64,000 nt of DNA, taken from NCBI GenBank assembly GCA_025266875.1, contig JALLLT010000005.1:1364001-1428000 (forward strand), written 5' to 3'. Position 1 is the first letter of the stretch. Every line of letters begins with the position of its first letter. Under the pieces are notes generated by a model, which saw only the letters and a program-made list of their open reading frames with translations, was not told the origin of the DNA and searched no databases. This DNA is from Fennellomyces sp. T-0311 (Eukaryota; Mucoromycota; Mucoromycetes; Mucorales; Lichtheimiaceae). The translations under genes and the position numbers were made by a program. Below are positions 47,031-62,300 of the stretch, one piece after another.

Positions 47031-48196
47031 ATGGATCAATCTGCTTTAATCACATTCACACTTCAATACCTTGCATTAGTATATCTTGCTGTCCTCCAAG
47101 ACTGGGTTGGTAGACAGCGTATACAATTTGTAACCCCACGCAGTAGCATCCTCCCACCTTATGCATCCGCTGGATACTGCATCCTGTCACAACAGCATCT
47201 TGGTGCCTATGTTAGCCACTTTGGTTTCGACCCACATTCATTCAATGCCTTGCATCAAGTTTTTGACCCCAGGTACCCTCCGCAGCGTCCCACTGGCCGT
47301 CGACAACTACTTAGCTCTCAGGCCGCGTTGGCAGCAACCTTGATGTGGTTCCACACGACGACAAAACAAGAGATAATCGGGTCCTACTTTGGCGTTACAT
47401 CTGCAACCATTAGTCGCGCCATCAACAAGGGCATAAGGATTCTTGATGAACTATTCAGCACCGTCAATGACTCGCGTTGGAGTATCAAATGGCCAAGCGC
47501 TCAACAAATGCATCAATTTGCCAGCATGGTGCAGCTTAGAGAGCCACTACTTCAAGGAGTTTTTGGGTGCATTGACGGCTTGAATCTCAGGATCCAGGAG
47601 CCCGGTGACAGAAAATCCCAGAATGCATACTACAACGGCTGGAAATCCGCATGTTATGCATCACAGGTCATTGTATTCACAATGGATGGCCGCATCTGCT
47701 GGATCAGGTTAGTTGAGTACCACGTTTCTTACCAAAATCAATACACTAATAATGTTGGACCGTTAGCCTAAATAACCCTGGTTCTCAACACGATGCTTAT
47801 ATTGCCATGGATCTGAAAGATACGCTATCTAATCCGGACAGAACCCCTGATGGCTTTCGGTTGCTTGCGGATTCAGCGTTCCCTGGGGCCAGCAGCAACG
47901 ATGGCCGCGCTAAGATCCTCCGTGTGCCCAAAGAAAACACTCGAGAATACGACCCAAGCCAGGTACAATGGTACCGTGCCATAACAAGTCAAAGGCAGGC
48001 AGTAGAATGGGGAATGCATTCCATTGAAAGTGCATTCCAGCGTGTTAAGCTCCCTTTGACCTCCGATAAACATCATCGCAGACGAATCTTGCATGTATTG
48101 TTCAGATTACACAACTTCCGCGTGTCTGAGGTTGGTATCAGCCAGATACGCACTGTATTTCATGATGTTTGGAGAGAAAGAAATAGAGGAAACTAA
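47031..48196 (+). CDS. PIF/Harbinger DDE transposase (HARBI1-like)
   Basis: Two exons (47031-47707, 47767-48196), with a 59-bp intron, encode 368 residues. An N-terminal helix-turn-helix-like region (KQEIIGSYFGVTSATISRAI) precedes the DDE core: GCIDGLNL with the first Asp, NNPGSQHDAY with the second Asp, and IESAFQRVKLPL with the catalytic Glu. The frame is open throughout, so the enzyme could be active. The ORF extends 15 bases upstream of the ATG without another start. Confidence 0.92.
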
Positions 48197-48297
48197 AAAG
48201 TATGTTTATCATGGATAAACTGAGTTTTGGAAGTCTTCTTGGAAATACGAAGCAAATAAACTTTATTCTACTTCGTGTCACCCCATCTATTTATTCT

Positions 48298-48321
48298 GTA
48301 TAAACGTTTTGGAAGTCATCC
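48298..48321 (-). repeat. Harbinger terminal inverted repeat, right
   Basis: Ends GGAAGTCATCC and is followed by ACT, the copy of the left-flanking target triplet. Confidence 0.93.
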
Positions 48322-48324
48322 ACT

Positions 48325-49072
48325 ATCTACTTTTATTTTTTATCATTTATAAGGCTTATAATAAATAGAGAGTTTCAAAGTTAAAAATATAATTATATAT
48401 GTAAAAAAACTATATAAACTATTTATTTCTTAATGGCCAATAAGATTTTATATCATTTTTTCAACTCTAAAACCCCTATGCATAAACTTGCCATAAATGT
48501 AATATAAGAGAAAGTATTGTTTATTAAATCAAAAAAGAGAGTATATATAAAATACAAATATATTAGTGAGACTTAAAATGGTAACTGATGTGATATTCAA
48601 CAGTAGTAAAAGGCAGGTAAGTAATGAAACTCAAGTAATGGATGGTATTCAAAATTCTATTCAGAATAAAATAAACGATGTAACACAAGGATGTGCTACG
48701 ATTGTATAACCAGTTTATACAAAATGGTATTTAAAATATTTATTTTATTTTATTACTATGGGTTATTCACCCCTACCATTGCCAATTCCTCCCCTTTACT
48801 CTGTCATTGCCCATTCACCTGTGGCTCAAGGTATACTTTCCATATCTAGCTGATCTTCATCTCAGCGACACGAAAATTATGCAATCTGAAGATTACACAC
48901 AAGATCAGAGAACGTGCGGTATCATTGGCTGGCAATGAGAGCTTCAATTGTTGGAATCCTGATTGAACCAATCGCATACCCCATTCGCTTTTTCTATCTG
49001 GAAAGGTCAATGATACAGTAAAAAGAAAAGCAATCTTTGTTGAACACAGTCAAACAATAAAAAAGGAAAAAG
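48325..49072. other. AT-rich spacer between transposons
   Basis: No coding frame of interest. It is very AT-rich between the Harbinger right end and the hAT-like left end. Confidence 0.45.
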
Positions 49073-50535
49073 TAGGGCTCTAAATACGGGCGGGCATAGG
49101 GCTCTAAATACGGGCGGGCAGGCCCGTGGACCGCCCGTTTTGGCCCGGCATTTTCGGGCATCGGGCCAGGAAAGCTGTATGAAGGTGGGTGCCCGAACGG
49201 GCACGGTCCTATATAGCGGCCCGCCCGTCGGGCCACTGGCCCGACCGAGTGCCCGAATGTGAAGCATATGTATTTTCTTTATGAAACGTCCATCTAAATG
49301 GCCCTTGTTATATATGTAATTTGATTCTATCAAAACCGTGTATTGCAAATAAAGATTAATCAACTAAGTATACATCTTTAATATGGAAAGATTTGTCAAA
49401 AGGTTGAGCAGTTTCTACAATGATCCGGTTACACAATGATTGGTGTTGATGGGCCAAGTTGCGACAATGAAAGGCTGCTACGTCAATTAGCACTATTCAA
49501 ACTGCCTGCAGCACGCTAATCCGCAAATGTCTTAGAACTTGGATAGGACCGGTATTAGTGTGAAAGGGCTATGTGTTCAAGCAAAGATAATTTCCAGCTG
49601 GCATTGTGTAAGCAGAAGTAGAACGCGAAGATAAAGTGGATCAGTATAATGATAGCTTTATTACACGAAAAAAAAAGGATAACAATAGTGATTGAAAAGT
49701 GTCTCGACCATACAGACGCTTTATTACCGAAAAAAACCAACCTTTGGCTTACTAAAGGTGGTGCTTCGCAGAAAACCATTGGATAAAGAAAAAAGAGCTA
49801 CGACAAGCATCCTTCTTCATCTTGAGTAGTGCGCTTGAAAAAGTGTACCTATTTGAAAAACAATAAGGGTGGCTGTGTATGCACCATTACAGTATGTACG
49901 CAGCCACCCTTTTTTGATTGGGATGCACAATGTCGAAATGGAATGGAGTGCCGGTAAAACAAAGCTGAGTCATATGGTAAAATTCAGTTGTATGGAAAAT
50001 AAATATGGTCGAGTAGTACTGTATGTGGTGATTAAAAATTCGTTCTGAAGCAATATGGTCGACCTGAATTCCATTTGACGGGCATCGAGAGAAAAAACGT
50101 TGCTGAAAAAATGCAAAGCAGGATGCATTCCTACGCCATTTGCGATGTCGAATTGCTGGTTTGTCTCACTGTGTCGCTTTGGCTTTTTGTACTTCTTGGT
50201 CTTCCTTTGTTGCTTGCAGAAGTTCTGCTGTTTCAAAAAAGTGTGTGCAAGATAGCGATTACATGATCTAATACAATAAAGATGACTTTTGCCCAAACCT
50301 TATATACGATAACACAAGGCAGAACCCCATTTCACTTCTACATTAGTCATTGCTGCATTAAGATCGTTTACATTGTAGATTTCATCGGGCGGGCCACTTT
50401 AATTTGGGCTCTTGTAATTTCGGGTTCGGGCAAAAGACATGGCCCGTTTCGTTGGGCCCGACGGGCCACGGGCCACAGGTGTGGCCCAGCTGAACTGGCC
50501 CGATGCCCGTCGGGCATGGCCCGTTTAGAGCCCTA
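49073..50535. mobile_element. non-autonomous hAT-like element
   Basis: The left end TAGGGCTCTAAATACGGGC and the right end GCCCGTTTAGAGCCCTA are inverted repeats of the hAT type. Both terminal about 170-bp regions are packed with GGGC/GCCC motifs, in sharp contrast to the AT-rich interior. The left terminal 24 bases are duplicated in tandem (49073-49096 and 49097-49120). No transposase frame lies inside. No 8-bp target duplication was found, so the outer limits could be two separate ends. An internal inverted repeat (49865-49875 and 49901-49911) may mark a smaller nested structure. Confidence 0.62.
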
Positions 50536-50800
50536 ATTGTGGGTCGCTGTTGGACAATTCATCGTGATGCGATGGCTGTTGGTTAATCATGATAAATGGA
50601 GTTGCACGGAAAAGACGAGAAACTAAACCTTTCTATCGATTGTGAATTTAAACACAATCGCCGCAGCATGCTACGAGTGCCGCCATGCCAATACTTGACG
50701 CGTTACCACCGCAGCCGCAGCCGCAGCCACAGCATTCATGAGCTACCTCGAAAATAAAATCCACTTCCTTACCTTTATTTATACGTTTCTACAAAGTAAC
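50536..50800. other. 5' flank of the Tnp2 gene
   Basis: No gene. A CCGCAG-type short repeat lies near 50710-50730. An open frame enters the Tnp2 gene from 50738, but the conserved-looking start is the ATG at 50801. Confidence 0.4.
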
Positions 50801-53800
50801 ATGCCTGTCTGTGATACCTGCCATAAAAACGTACCACGTTATCTCTCGAAACATAGACAGTACAGCATTGCATTTGACAGAGATCAGCCCAATGACACTG
50901 ACCCCCCGACTGGAAATCTACAAGATCAAGTTTCGCTGCAGGACACAGCACATCATGCAAGTCCTGAAGTTACCTTTGAAAGGAGTAACTCGGGCCCTCA
51001 AACTCTTGAACAAGGCTATCAAGCTAGGAAACGCCGCCGTACACCGACCTTAGCTGATGATAATCTTGACGTCGATCTTGATTACGGGCACCAAGATGAA
51101 GAACCAACGACTCCTAGCCTATACTGCTTTAGCTACTATGAAGATGATCAAGATGATGGCCTTGTGGATATTGATTTCCTTCTGCAGCATTATTTTGACG
51201 ATGACAATGATGTGGAGGAGCAAGAGGCATATCCCGGAGTTCGAAACGAGAACGGGATACAAGTTATCGACCTGCAAGATCCTCCAACGCCTAGCGAGAA
51301 AGATTATTGGAACCATCGTTTGAGCAATATCGCACATGATGGAAAATTTTCAAGAGCATCGCATGAAGCAATAATAGAATTCTGCAATGAATGGAGAACA
51401 AGCAATAACTACTGTAGGTGCTTTAGAGAAAATTAAGTGCTTTCGTACTAATTACTTCATTATTTGTGACAAAGGACCCGAGCCTTTAGATACCGTATAT
51501 GTGGCCACTAGACGAGCAGAAACCGCCTTTCCTGTTCAAAGCCATATGTTTGACATCTGTCAGACTGGATGTAAGCTGTTTCACGACGATAGCGAGCTTA
51601 CTTGCTCTTATTGTTCCAAGCCAAGGTATACGGACAATGATCTCAAGCGTCCAGTTGCTCGTATGCGCTACTTGCCACTATCAGAGCTTATTGCTGCAAT
51701 GATGGTGTCGCGCTCTCACCGTGACATGTTTCGTGAGACATACTCCCGGGAACCACCAGGCAGTTTTACCGATATCTTTGATGGGCACGCCTTTGCGGAT
51801 CAAGAGCATCTATTCCAAAATGAGTTCGATGTCGCTCTCGCTTTATATGTGGATGGATTTTCTCCGTTTAGTTTTGGACGAACCTCAATTTCCATGACTA
51901 TAATACATCTTGTCGTACTTAATTTGCCTAGAGATCAGCGGTACGTGATACTCACACAAAGCATTGATCCACTTATATTTTATGAAGCTACAAGCTAGAG
52001 AACATGCTTGAAGTCGCGATAATCCCAGGTCCTGTAAAGCCCAAAGATATTCATTCGTTCTTGGAACCTTTAATGAGCGAGTTACGGCGTCTTTCGACTG
52101 AAGGGATGCGATTGCGTGTTGATGGAGAAGACGAGATCCATTTGCACGCACATTTGCTTCTTGCATCTGGTGATGTCCCTGGGGTAGCAGATCTAATCAA
52201 GCATACGGGCCATGGCTCTCATTACGGATGTAGAATGTGCCGTATTGAATCCGAGTCGCTGATTAGTCCTAAAGGAAAGGGTTACGGCCAGTATTTTGCG
52301 GGTGACATTGAGGATATGGATGAGATGCGCACGGACAGTGACTTTATGGGAGAGCTACCGGTAATAATTCATGAAGTTTCTCAGCATTGTCATGTTCAAC
52401 CAAACTAATCGATCCTATAAATTAGGACTACGGGATCTCAGGCTCTAATGTTTTCACGGAATTATTGACGTATCACTCGCCATTCTTTTACGGAATTGAC
52501 GAATTTCATTTACTTGGGCAAAATGTCGCCCGTCAAATTCTGGCAATGTTAAAGAATCAATACGCTAATGCCGATTCAACTTTTGCATTGACATCACGAC
52601 AACAATCTGACATTGGCAAAGCGCTAAAAGCATCACATCTGCTACTGCCCTTAGGGCTAGATGGAGATCTTGGTGGTAAGTTAGAAACATTGCTTATGGA
52701 ATCACTTATACCATATGAATTATATTGAAATGTTGTAGATATTTTTGCTCGGTCAAAGAGTTCTCGTGCTGTTGACTTCATCGATTTTTTGTTGTACGCA
52801 ATTCCAACAGTTGTGTATGAGCAGTTGGAGGCAAACGACTGTAGTTTTACGGAGGAGTTGATAAGTTTAGTTAATGCATGTAGCATTGTGTTACAGTGGG
52901 ATATTTCGTGCGTTGCTGATCCACCAGAGTACGAAGGAAGTGAGGAGTTCCCTAGTGATATCGAACGACTGAAAGGGTAATACCAAGAGTGGAGATAATG
53001 AAAGTTAAATTTATTGCCACTGACATGTGTATTATCGATTTTAGCTACATTCACGAGTGGCATACATTTATGCATGACAGTATGCCCCACAATCTCTACA
53101 CTATCAGTATGCATTATCTACGGCATCTACCCTCTGCTATTGAAGCACTTGGTCCTCCACGGTCTTTTAGCGCTAGAAGCATGGAGCGTGCCGTTGGTAT
53201 GATAGACGGGTCAGGTTACTGTCTAGATTCTCATCACAATGTGCTATCTACGCAGGCGAGATTAAATCATACATCAAGTCAAAAGTTGCGCCTGGCCCCA
53301 ACGCATCCAATGCTCTTGTCAAGATAGCCGCATCAAGATACTATAATCGACAGTTACCGAAGGATAGCGTAGGTAAAAGAAAGGCTAAAGGCTTTTTTCA
53401 TCTCGGTGGCAAAGAGCATGATGCAGAATTTTGGGGCCCTATATTGAAAGACGTCCCAATGTCGAAGTACCAGCAACAATATAACTTGCAGTATTATGTC
53501 AAGAATTTTTGGTCCAGAGAGACACAAAAACCAGTGAATAACATTCGCCAGAAACTTGATATCGTTGCACTGAAGCTCTATATTGACGATAAGGAATACG
53601 ATTGCCTTGCGTTTCCGAATAACCGTGCAAAAAGGTTGACACACTTTATTACTGTGATGCTTCCGGTAGATTTGAATGTTAAAAAACCCAGAGCTGCTCC
53701 GAGAAACGTGTGGCGACGATTTTTTGGTGAAATTTTACTGTTCTTCGTGCACTCATATGAAGGTACGTTACTCACTTAAACACTGATTATATATTTGAAT

Positions 53801-54058
53801 TGATTATTCAGGGAATATCTAGAATCTACCAAGATGCTTTGCTTACTAAATATAATTGAAAATGTGGATCAGAATGGTGCTGGAGCAGCATTCGGTACTA
53901 CCCTTCAAGGCACCAAACGCTATGTAACTGCGGTGGAAAACATAGAAGGCTTTGCGGGCATGATGGAGTCATCCCTCCATTCAGGAAGATACTACTACCT
54001 ATACCCTGGCATGGATGTTGGTAAAATGAAACTAGGCAGCAGTTGTGATCACCTGTGA
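50801..54058 (+). mobile_element. Tnp2-family (CACTA-type) transposase gene, with one frame break
   Basis: The product starts with a zinc-finger-like MPVCDTCHKNVPRYLSKH and an acidic linker. It continues with Tnp2 hallmarks: HMFDICQTGCKLF, SYCSKPRYT, ALYVDGFSPF with a catalytic Asp, and HYGCRMC. Exons after 52004 (to 52360, 52426-52675, 52739-52976, 53045-53196, 53256-53762, 53823-54058) join in phase by clean GT..AG introns. Two problems remain in the 5' half: a one-base frame shift at about 51390-51420, and an ambiguous junction at about 51944-52003. The element may therefore be recently inactivated. Terminal repeats were not located with confidence; a CCCACTGTG near 54291 could be one end. 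Confidence 0.75.
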
Positions 54059-54075
54059 TGAACATAAATAGATAG

Positions 54076-54081
<6 letters not shown>

Positions 54082-54109
<28 letters not shown>
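54082..54109. repeat. (TA)n microsatellite
   Basis: A 28-bp AT/TA run just after the transposase stop codon, preceded by GATA repeats. Confidence 0.9.
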
Positions 54110-56254
54110 CCAAGTACTATCATTTAGTATACTAGCATACCCTTCGATACATACGAATTGATACGAAAGAATAAGAATTAATAAGTTTCTCATCACAAAT
54201 TTTTGTAAATAAGTTTGAATAGGTTTGAATAAGATTTTAGCAAACTCCGAGGGTTTTCAAGAGATTGAATAAGAATCCATAAGATTTTTTCCCACTGTGT
54301 TTAGGGCTTGCTATATGACACCATATACAAAAACTGGCCTAAGCTACAACAATCTCTACTAAGACCCAGGGTTTGGAATAGGAGGTACGAAATTGATCTC
54401 CCTAAGGCGCGAGTTGGTCCCTTTTATCTGTAAAAGTAATCTCTTCTACATAATTATCCAATAGAATGGCTAAAGAATCTGTTGTAGCAACCATCAATAT
54501 ACATTTTACAGGAAATTTATATAGAAGAGCAGCGCTTTGATCCAATTTTCTGTCACAAAATTGTAGCATTGACGTCTACCATCATGGACGGCAAAATCAC
54601 ACATACTATATAGCATACGCCATACTGCATACCTTTCTATATGAAGCCTTGCGTATTTATTTACATGCAAGTAGATGGTACGCAGAATGGCTATCGACAT
54701 CCTCCATAGATGCCAAGAGATCCCGCATCACTTGACCGTGATACATGTGTTTTGATTGTAAGACTAGCTGACACTGCTTACACACCCATGAGCCATATCG
54801 AGATAGTTGCGTTTCACATGTAGATATACAAGAAGCCAAGGACACTAAATTCATTAGCAGGGATACTATATCAGACGATAATGGTCGTTAGATTCGATCG
54901 TGTACCACAATCGTGACTGGAAATCGAGAATAACTTGATATCTTCAATGGCCCAAGTCTGCGGGTATGACTCCCTCCCATCAAGTTTTATGATTTATGCA
55001 TATAGGTAAACGGTATTGGCGCCGGTTACCAACAATATATGCTTACAAAGGCATTCCTATAAAAAGTGAATCCCCTTGTATCTCCGCAATGTCTCCTTTT
55101 TTTTCCTTGGCGCTTTCTAAATCGAAATAGCAAAAGTATTATGAATATACTCCTTTGCGTTCGATAGATATAGGTCATTATGCATAAGGTAGCTGTAACA
55201 TCGATATAAACATAGATTTAAGCTTAATCGGTGTGCCCCATATTTAAGTTTCGGGACCCCGTCTCATGGCACCGGCTTTAATTTTTGTATTACGTGAGTC
55301 TAGTTCACTTTTGGACACCATGCAAAGCCATACTTGTTTAGCAAATCTGACGATTGGTCATCATCTTCTCTGTTAACGCATATTGCTGACCGACATGGAT
55401 TATTCTCAGTTACGGCGGCGGACTGATGAAAGGGGGGCTGGTAAGTATATTGTCCACATGCTTAACAAAGGGCAAGTTACAGATTGTGCATATTTAGCAA
55501 CATATGTGCGCCATATTCAGCCCTATTCCATCAAGAATGCGACGAGGGAAACTAGCCTCTGAGACTGAAAAGGAACTTCTCGGCTTCTTTATTGCCGAAA
55601 ACCATATTCTTGCGTAGCGAGTTCAGCATAATTATCATTGTTCAATTGTGCTACTAGGTTAGAAATAACCATTAAACGAGTTGCAGCGTCAATATGTTGT
55701 CAATTGCATCGATGCTTCATGATTTGTCTAGAGATTTCTGGGGGGATAGGATAAGAATTAAAAAGAGCATCTGGTTGTTTCGCGCAGACAAGGATTCTTT
55801 GAAAAAAAGGCTTGGCAAGTTTTCCGTGGCTGTGTGGGTGATGCATCAAGAAGACCCCCGCAATCCCACAACTTAGGCACCAAGACCGGCGTTCAGATGG
55901 TCGGGTAAAGTTGCACTACGAAGCCAATAACTACAATTTGAAATACAGTTCCAGCCTCCGTTTTGCGGTGGAGTGATGGCGTATTCCCTTCAAAGAGAAC
56001 AAAACTTGCAACGTTGATTGGTAATGTTGCCCTTGAGCTTTTTTAGGGAAAGGGCGACTTATGGCGTTGTGTACATTTGAAGCCCGTGTGTGCGCCACGG
56101 GTTTTTTTCTGTGTCGATCGTTTTTCAGTGGCGCTTCGCTTTTCAGGTCTAAAAATAGTACTCTCATAAAAATAGTAAAAAAAAGCGGAAAGATATATAT
56201 ATATATATATAAGCCGATCAAGCAACCACTTTCCATCATTATTCTTCAACCAAC
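54110..56254. other. gene-poor region, nothing convincing
   Basis: Adjacent minus-strand frames at 54506-54700 and 54657-54854 look weakly protein-like but are unrecognised. The rest is AT-rich with short frames. Confidence 0.4.
56192..56211 (+). promoter_or_regulatory. TATA-rich core promoter of the small protein gene
   Basis: A run of TA repeats ending in ATAAG, about 45-60 bp before the ATG at 56255. Position suits a TATA box. Confidence 0.45.
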
Positions 56255-56554
56255 ATGAAAAACGTTCGATTTAGCACTCACCTGGAAACTGTCTTACCCA
56301 CTTACAGCGTAACAGACTATGACCGTGCTGGCTCATCAGATCCCAAAACGCTTCTGCCATCATCTCAACCATTCAGCAAGATGGTCGCAACCCAAGCTGA
56401 ATTCCGGCCAAAGCCCGTCAAAGCAGCCGTAAGACCATTTATCACTCCACTGGATTTGTCCGGCGTACCCAATGCTTGTCGCCGTACGCCAGACCTCGGC
56501 CACCAAATGCTGGTTGTGCGCAAAGTCAGCTCTTTGATCCGCGGCTACTCATAA
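56255..56554 (+). CDS. small conserved-looking protein with a possible PP1-docking motif
   Basis: A single exon of 99 residues. Near the N-terminus K-N-V-R-F-S (2-7) fits the RVxF docking motif for protein phosphatase 1. It is followed by HLETVLPTYSVTDYDRAG, a Tyr/Asp-rich stretch of a kind I recall in other fungal proteins. The rest is Pro- and Ser-rich with a basic patch (RPKPVKAAVRP) and looks disordered. Function is not assigned. PP1 binding is inference from a short motif. A TATA-rich promoter sits at the right distance. Confidence 0.7.
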   Translation: MKNVRFSTHLETVLPTYSVTDYDRAGSSDPKTLLPSSQPFSKMVATQAEFRPKPVKAAVRPFITPLDLSGVPNACRRTPDLGHQMLVVRKVSSLIRGYS

Positions 56555-56816
56555 GGCGCGTACCTTTGTGCATGCGCCCGACACATATACACCCTCTTGC
56601 ATTGTGAATATTTAAGCATTCCCACACTACATAGTATACAGAGAGAAAAAAGTTTTTTCTTGGCGATTCCCATCTTGTATCCCTTCACATTTATCCATCT
56701 AATAATAATGACTATTACTGCAGACTATATATATTTTTATTTGAAGCATAACGTGTGTATTTGTGAAAGCAAATAAGAGCAAACATCCCTCTGTATGTAT
56801 AGTTTTGTGTGCGTGT
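56555..56816. other. intergenic between convergent genes
   Basis: Shared 3' flank of the small protein gene and the DBP2 gene. No coding frame. Confidence 0.45.
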
Positions 56817-59339
<2,523 letters not shown>

Positions 59340-62300
59340 GGATCGTTTTAACGAAAGAGTAGTCAACAATCACAGAAATAATTTTTTCATCTGTTTGGGC
59401 GGGAGATCAATTAGCACCTCCTTGCCAGCGAACGAATGGCAGTCAGCGTAGACAAAGAAAAAAAATCCGACGTTGGGCGGTGCTCGGAGCATACCCTATC
59501 TACTGCTTTACATTTATGTGGTGGAAAGTCCATTACTGCTTCGATGTTGAAGCACCTGAATAATTGCATTAGCTATAGCGTTCTGTGTCTTATGCTGCGT
59601 ACGGTAACCATTGCACGCTATCGGTTATAAAATGAAAGCGACATTAAAAATAGATTTATCGCTGTGTTCACGTCCTGGGCGGGTTAGCTGCTTCCGGTCT
59701 AAAATGACCTCTATGACAATGAATTCAATGCAGCCAACAATGCACCCCAAGAATCCTAGTTACGAAATTGATAAAGATGGCCAGTATTATCTGGTGGCGA
59801 TATATTGATGGAATGACAAGATCGCTCTCATCAGCGGAACTCGAACTCAACTTTATTGAACAAGTGCAAGTCCACACCATTCACAATCAGCATCCGCGTA
59901 TGCCATCCTGCTTACTTTACTGAATCTATAGCTACTGATGCATGTTTTTTGCTATTAACAGCAATCTTCGTGGTCCATTTGAGAGATCTTCGATCTTGCA
60001 TCAACCAGATCTTGGGATTCAACGTTATCTTTTACTATTCGAACAACGGCTCCAGACAGCGCTTTTTGTTTCGGAACAAGCACGGAATGTTCCCGGTTGC
60101 CAAGGCAACATTTCAAGTTTTGTTGTCATTGTGAATTGTCTGTCAATAGTTTGTCCAGATTGTACCTCTTTCCAGGCCATGCTCTTCTTTTCCGAAATAG
60201 AACTCGGGAAAAACAATTAGCTATGGTGCGGGTATTCCCGCCTCTGGTTCTTCTTGAATTACTTTTTTGCATAAAGGATGAACAAGGTAATTGTACTTTT
60301 ACACATGGGCATATTTTATAAAGATTCCCCGGACATGAATGGTATATACTTCTTTGGTATAGAATTCTATTTTCTCACGAGGGTCCCCAACTGCACAAAG
60401 ATGGGGGTAGCACAGTAGTGTAACTTTGTCAAGCTCAGATGTCAGTGGTGGAAAAAGGTTTTAGTGACGAATGGAAAAAGGTATCAGATGCGATCCAGAA
60501 AATACGCAAGGTTAACTATAGAATATTGCAACATGGCAACAGAAAAGGTTCAATATCGGATTCAATGGGGTACAGACGCTAAAAGTTGTTCGAGCGAAAT
60601 AAAGTTTTATAGTACAGCAACCAAAAAAAAGGTTTCTGATCATTTTTTCACGCGTTTAAGAATAAAGGCTAAGGGAGGATACAGCTTTTTTAGCGTATAT
60701 CATGCCATGAGGTAAACCTTCTAGGTGCCCGGCCTAAAACTATATTATCCCCCTACTTCCTGTTGCAGCGCGGGCACATCCTTCAGCATCCCGAGCCCTA
60801 TATAATACTTCCTGTATATACGCGAAAACATGCCGAAAGTCCATCGCATGATTTACTTTAATGCCGGTGATGGGTTACCCGTGCTGTAACTTGTTGGTTC
60901 CCATCACCGTTATCGCGATGGGTGCCACATGGATGATATCGGGATTACGTCAAGCTGATCTAGGTTTTTTTTACAGCACTCGAACCAAAGTCAGTAGGGG
61001 TGAATTGAGAGACTTCTGATGCCATTTAGTGGACAGGCTAAGGAAAAGATAAAGTTTCTTACGAACAAGGATTGGTGTCTCACGGTCTAAACTAGTACTT
61101 CGCGCGATCGTCTAAATTGGAAAAAGGGGTTTAACAAAGGCTGAGCAACATTTGTCTAATCAGGTGGAGGAGATAGCCGATCGATTCTGTGATAAAATAT
61201 CATGTTCATATTGAATATTTGTTCATCGCCTCTCTCAGTCACAAGCAATCGTAAAAAAAACTATGGTGATCGTATACAAAGGAAGCTAGACCTGCTTACA
61301 CAGGCACAAAAAAAAGGTTTATCAAGGATGTGCGTATATAGGCGCACATCGCATATTCTGATGCATGTAATCACTAATCGAAAAAAGACAAGTGTATGTA
61401 CTCTAGACCTGACATGCTGCGGGCAATCTGCAAGTAGGTCGGAGAGAAGGTGTGTGTGTTGATGCATAGCAGTAGCAAGTCTAAAGAAACACTATTGTAA
61501 AAAAGGTTCGCGTCACTTGTGAAGCATCTTCAATTAATCCATAAGTAGTATCGATCTGCTTCTTGTGCAATAATTTAAGGCGATTCATCATTACCTGCAG
61601 TGAAACACAGTACACTATCTGCATCTGTTAATTCTTTGTATCCGATGGGGGAGATCAGCTGAACGAAAAGCAAGGCATCGCCGTTTTGTTGGTGTGTGTG
61701 TGTAGGTTCACATGGGCTCTGGAAATTCTCGATTCGCGTTCTTAAACTGCGCGCGTAAAAGGGCGAGCTTAATCGATGCGTGGACCGAGTTAGCTAGAGT
61801 CTGGATTGTTGCGGCTATCGCGAAAAGTTAAAACTTGTCCCAAATATTAACTGAGGGCGCTTCCCAAATTCAGAGCACACAGTTTAAGACGGGCATGCAG
61901 ACAGGGCACATCGTAGTACAAAGTTGCAACTCAAGCTTCAAAAGTAGAGCAATAGACATATCGACAACGAAGTCCATCCGTTTGCAGACTTGTGTTTATT
62001 GGTTGTTTTACCGCCAACTGCATGCATGAGAAAAAAACATTTTGCCAAATAGACATCATTCCGAATAAACATTTACCATAACACAACAGTGGGCTGCACA
62101 TAGTCCGTCCGCCGCTACCTAGACCCCCCTTGGAGCCGTGCAATCTAATATTAGATAACTTGCTATAATTTTTTTGTATATTGGTAATATAATGGTGTTG
62201 CCCGTGCGACGAAAAAATCAGTCGAGAAGTCGTCCTTTTTTGCGCTATGGAAATGATTGAAGAAAAGGAAGGTTATACACACGCCATCGCTCCCCTTGTC

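Larger units (their letters stand above)
45358..48321. mobile_element. PIF/Harbinger DNA transposon, structurally complete
   Basis: The 2,964-bp element has perfect 24-bp terminal inverted repeats (45358-45381 and 48298-48321) and is flanked by the 3-bp direct repeat ACT (45355-45357 and 48322-48324). Inside are two divergently arranged genes: a Myb/SANT-like protein on the minus strand and a DDE transposase on the plus strand, the standard two-protein layout of this superfamily. GATAAAC motifs recur near both ends (45441, 45462, 45517; 48204 inverted, 48214) and may be binding sites. It appears recent: both genes are open. Confidence 0.92.

Noticed and set aside
53197..53255. Apparent frame shift in the Tnp2 gene at the QARLNH/GEIKSY junction
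   Set aside because: A GT..AG intron from 53197 to 53255 joins the two frames exactly (RAVG then EIKSY), so no lesion is needed.
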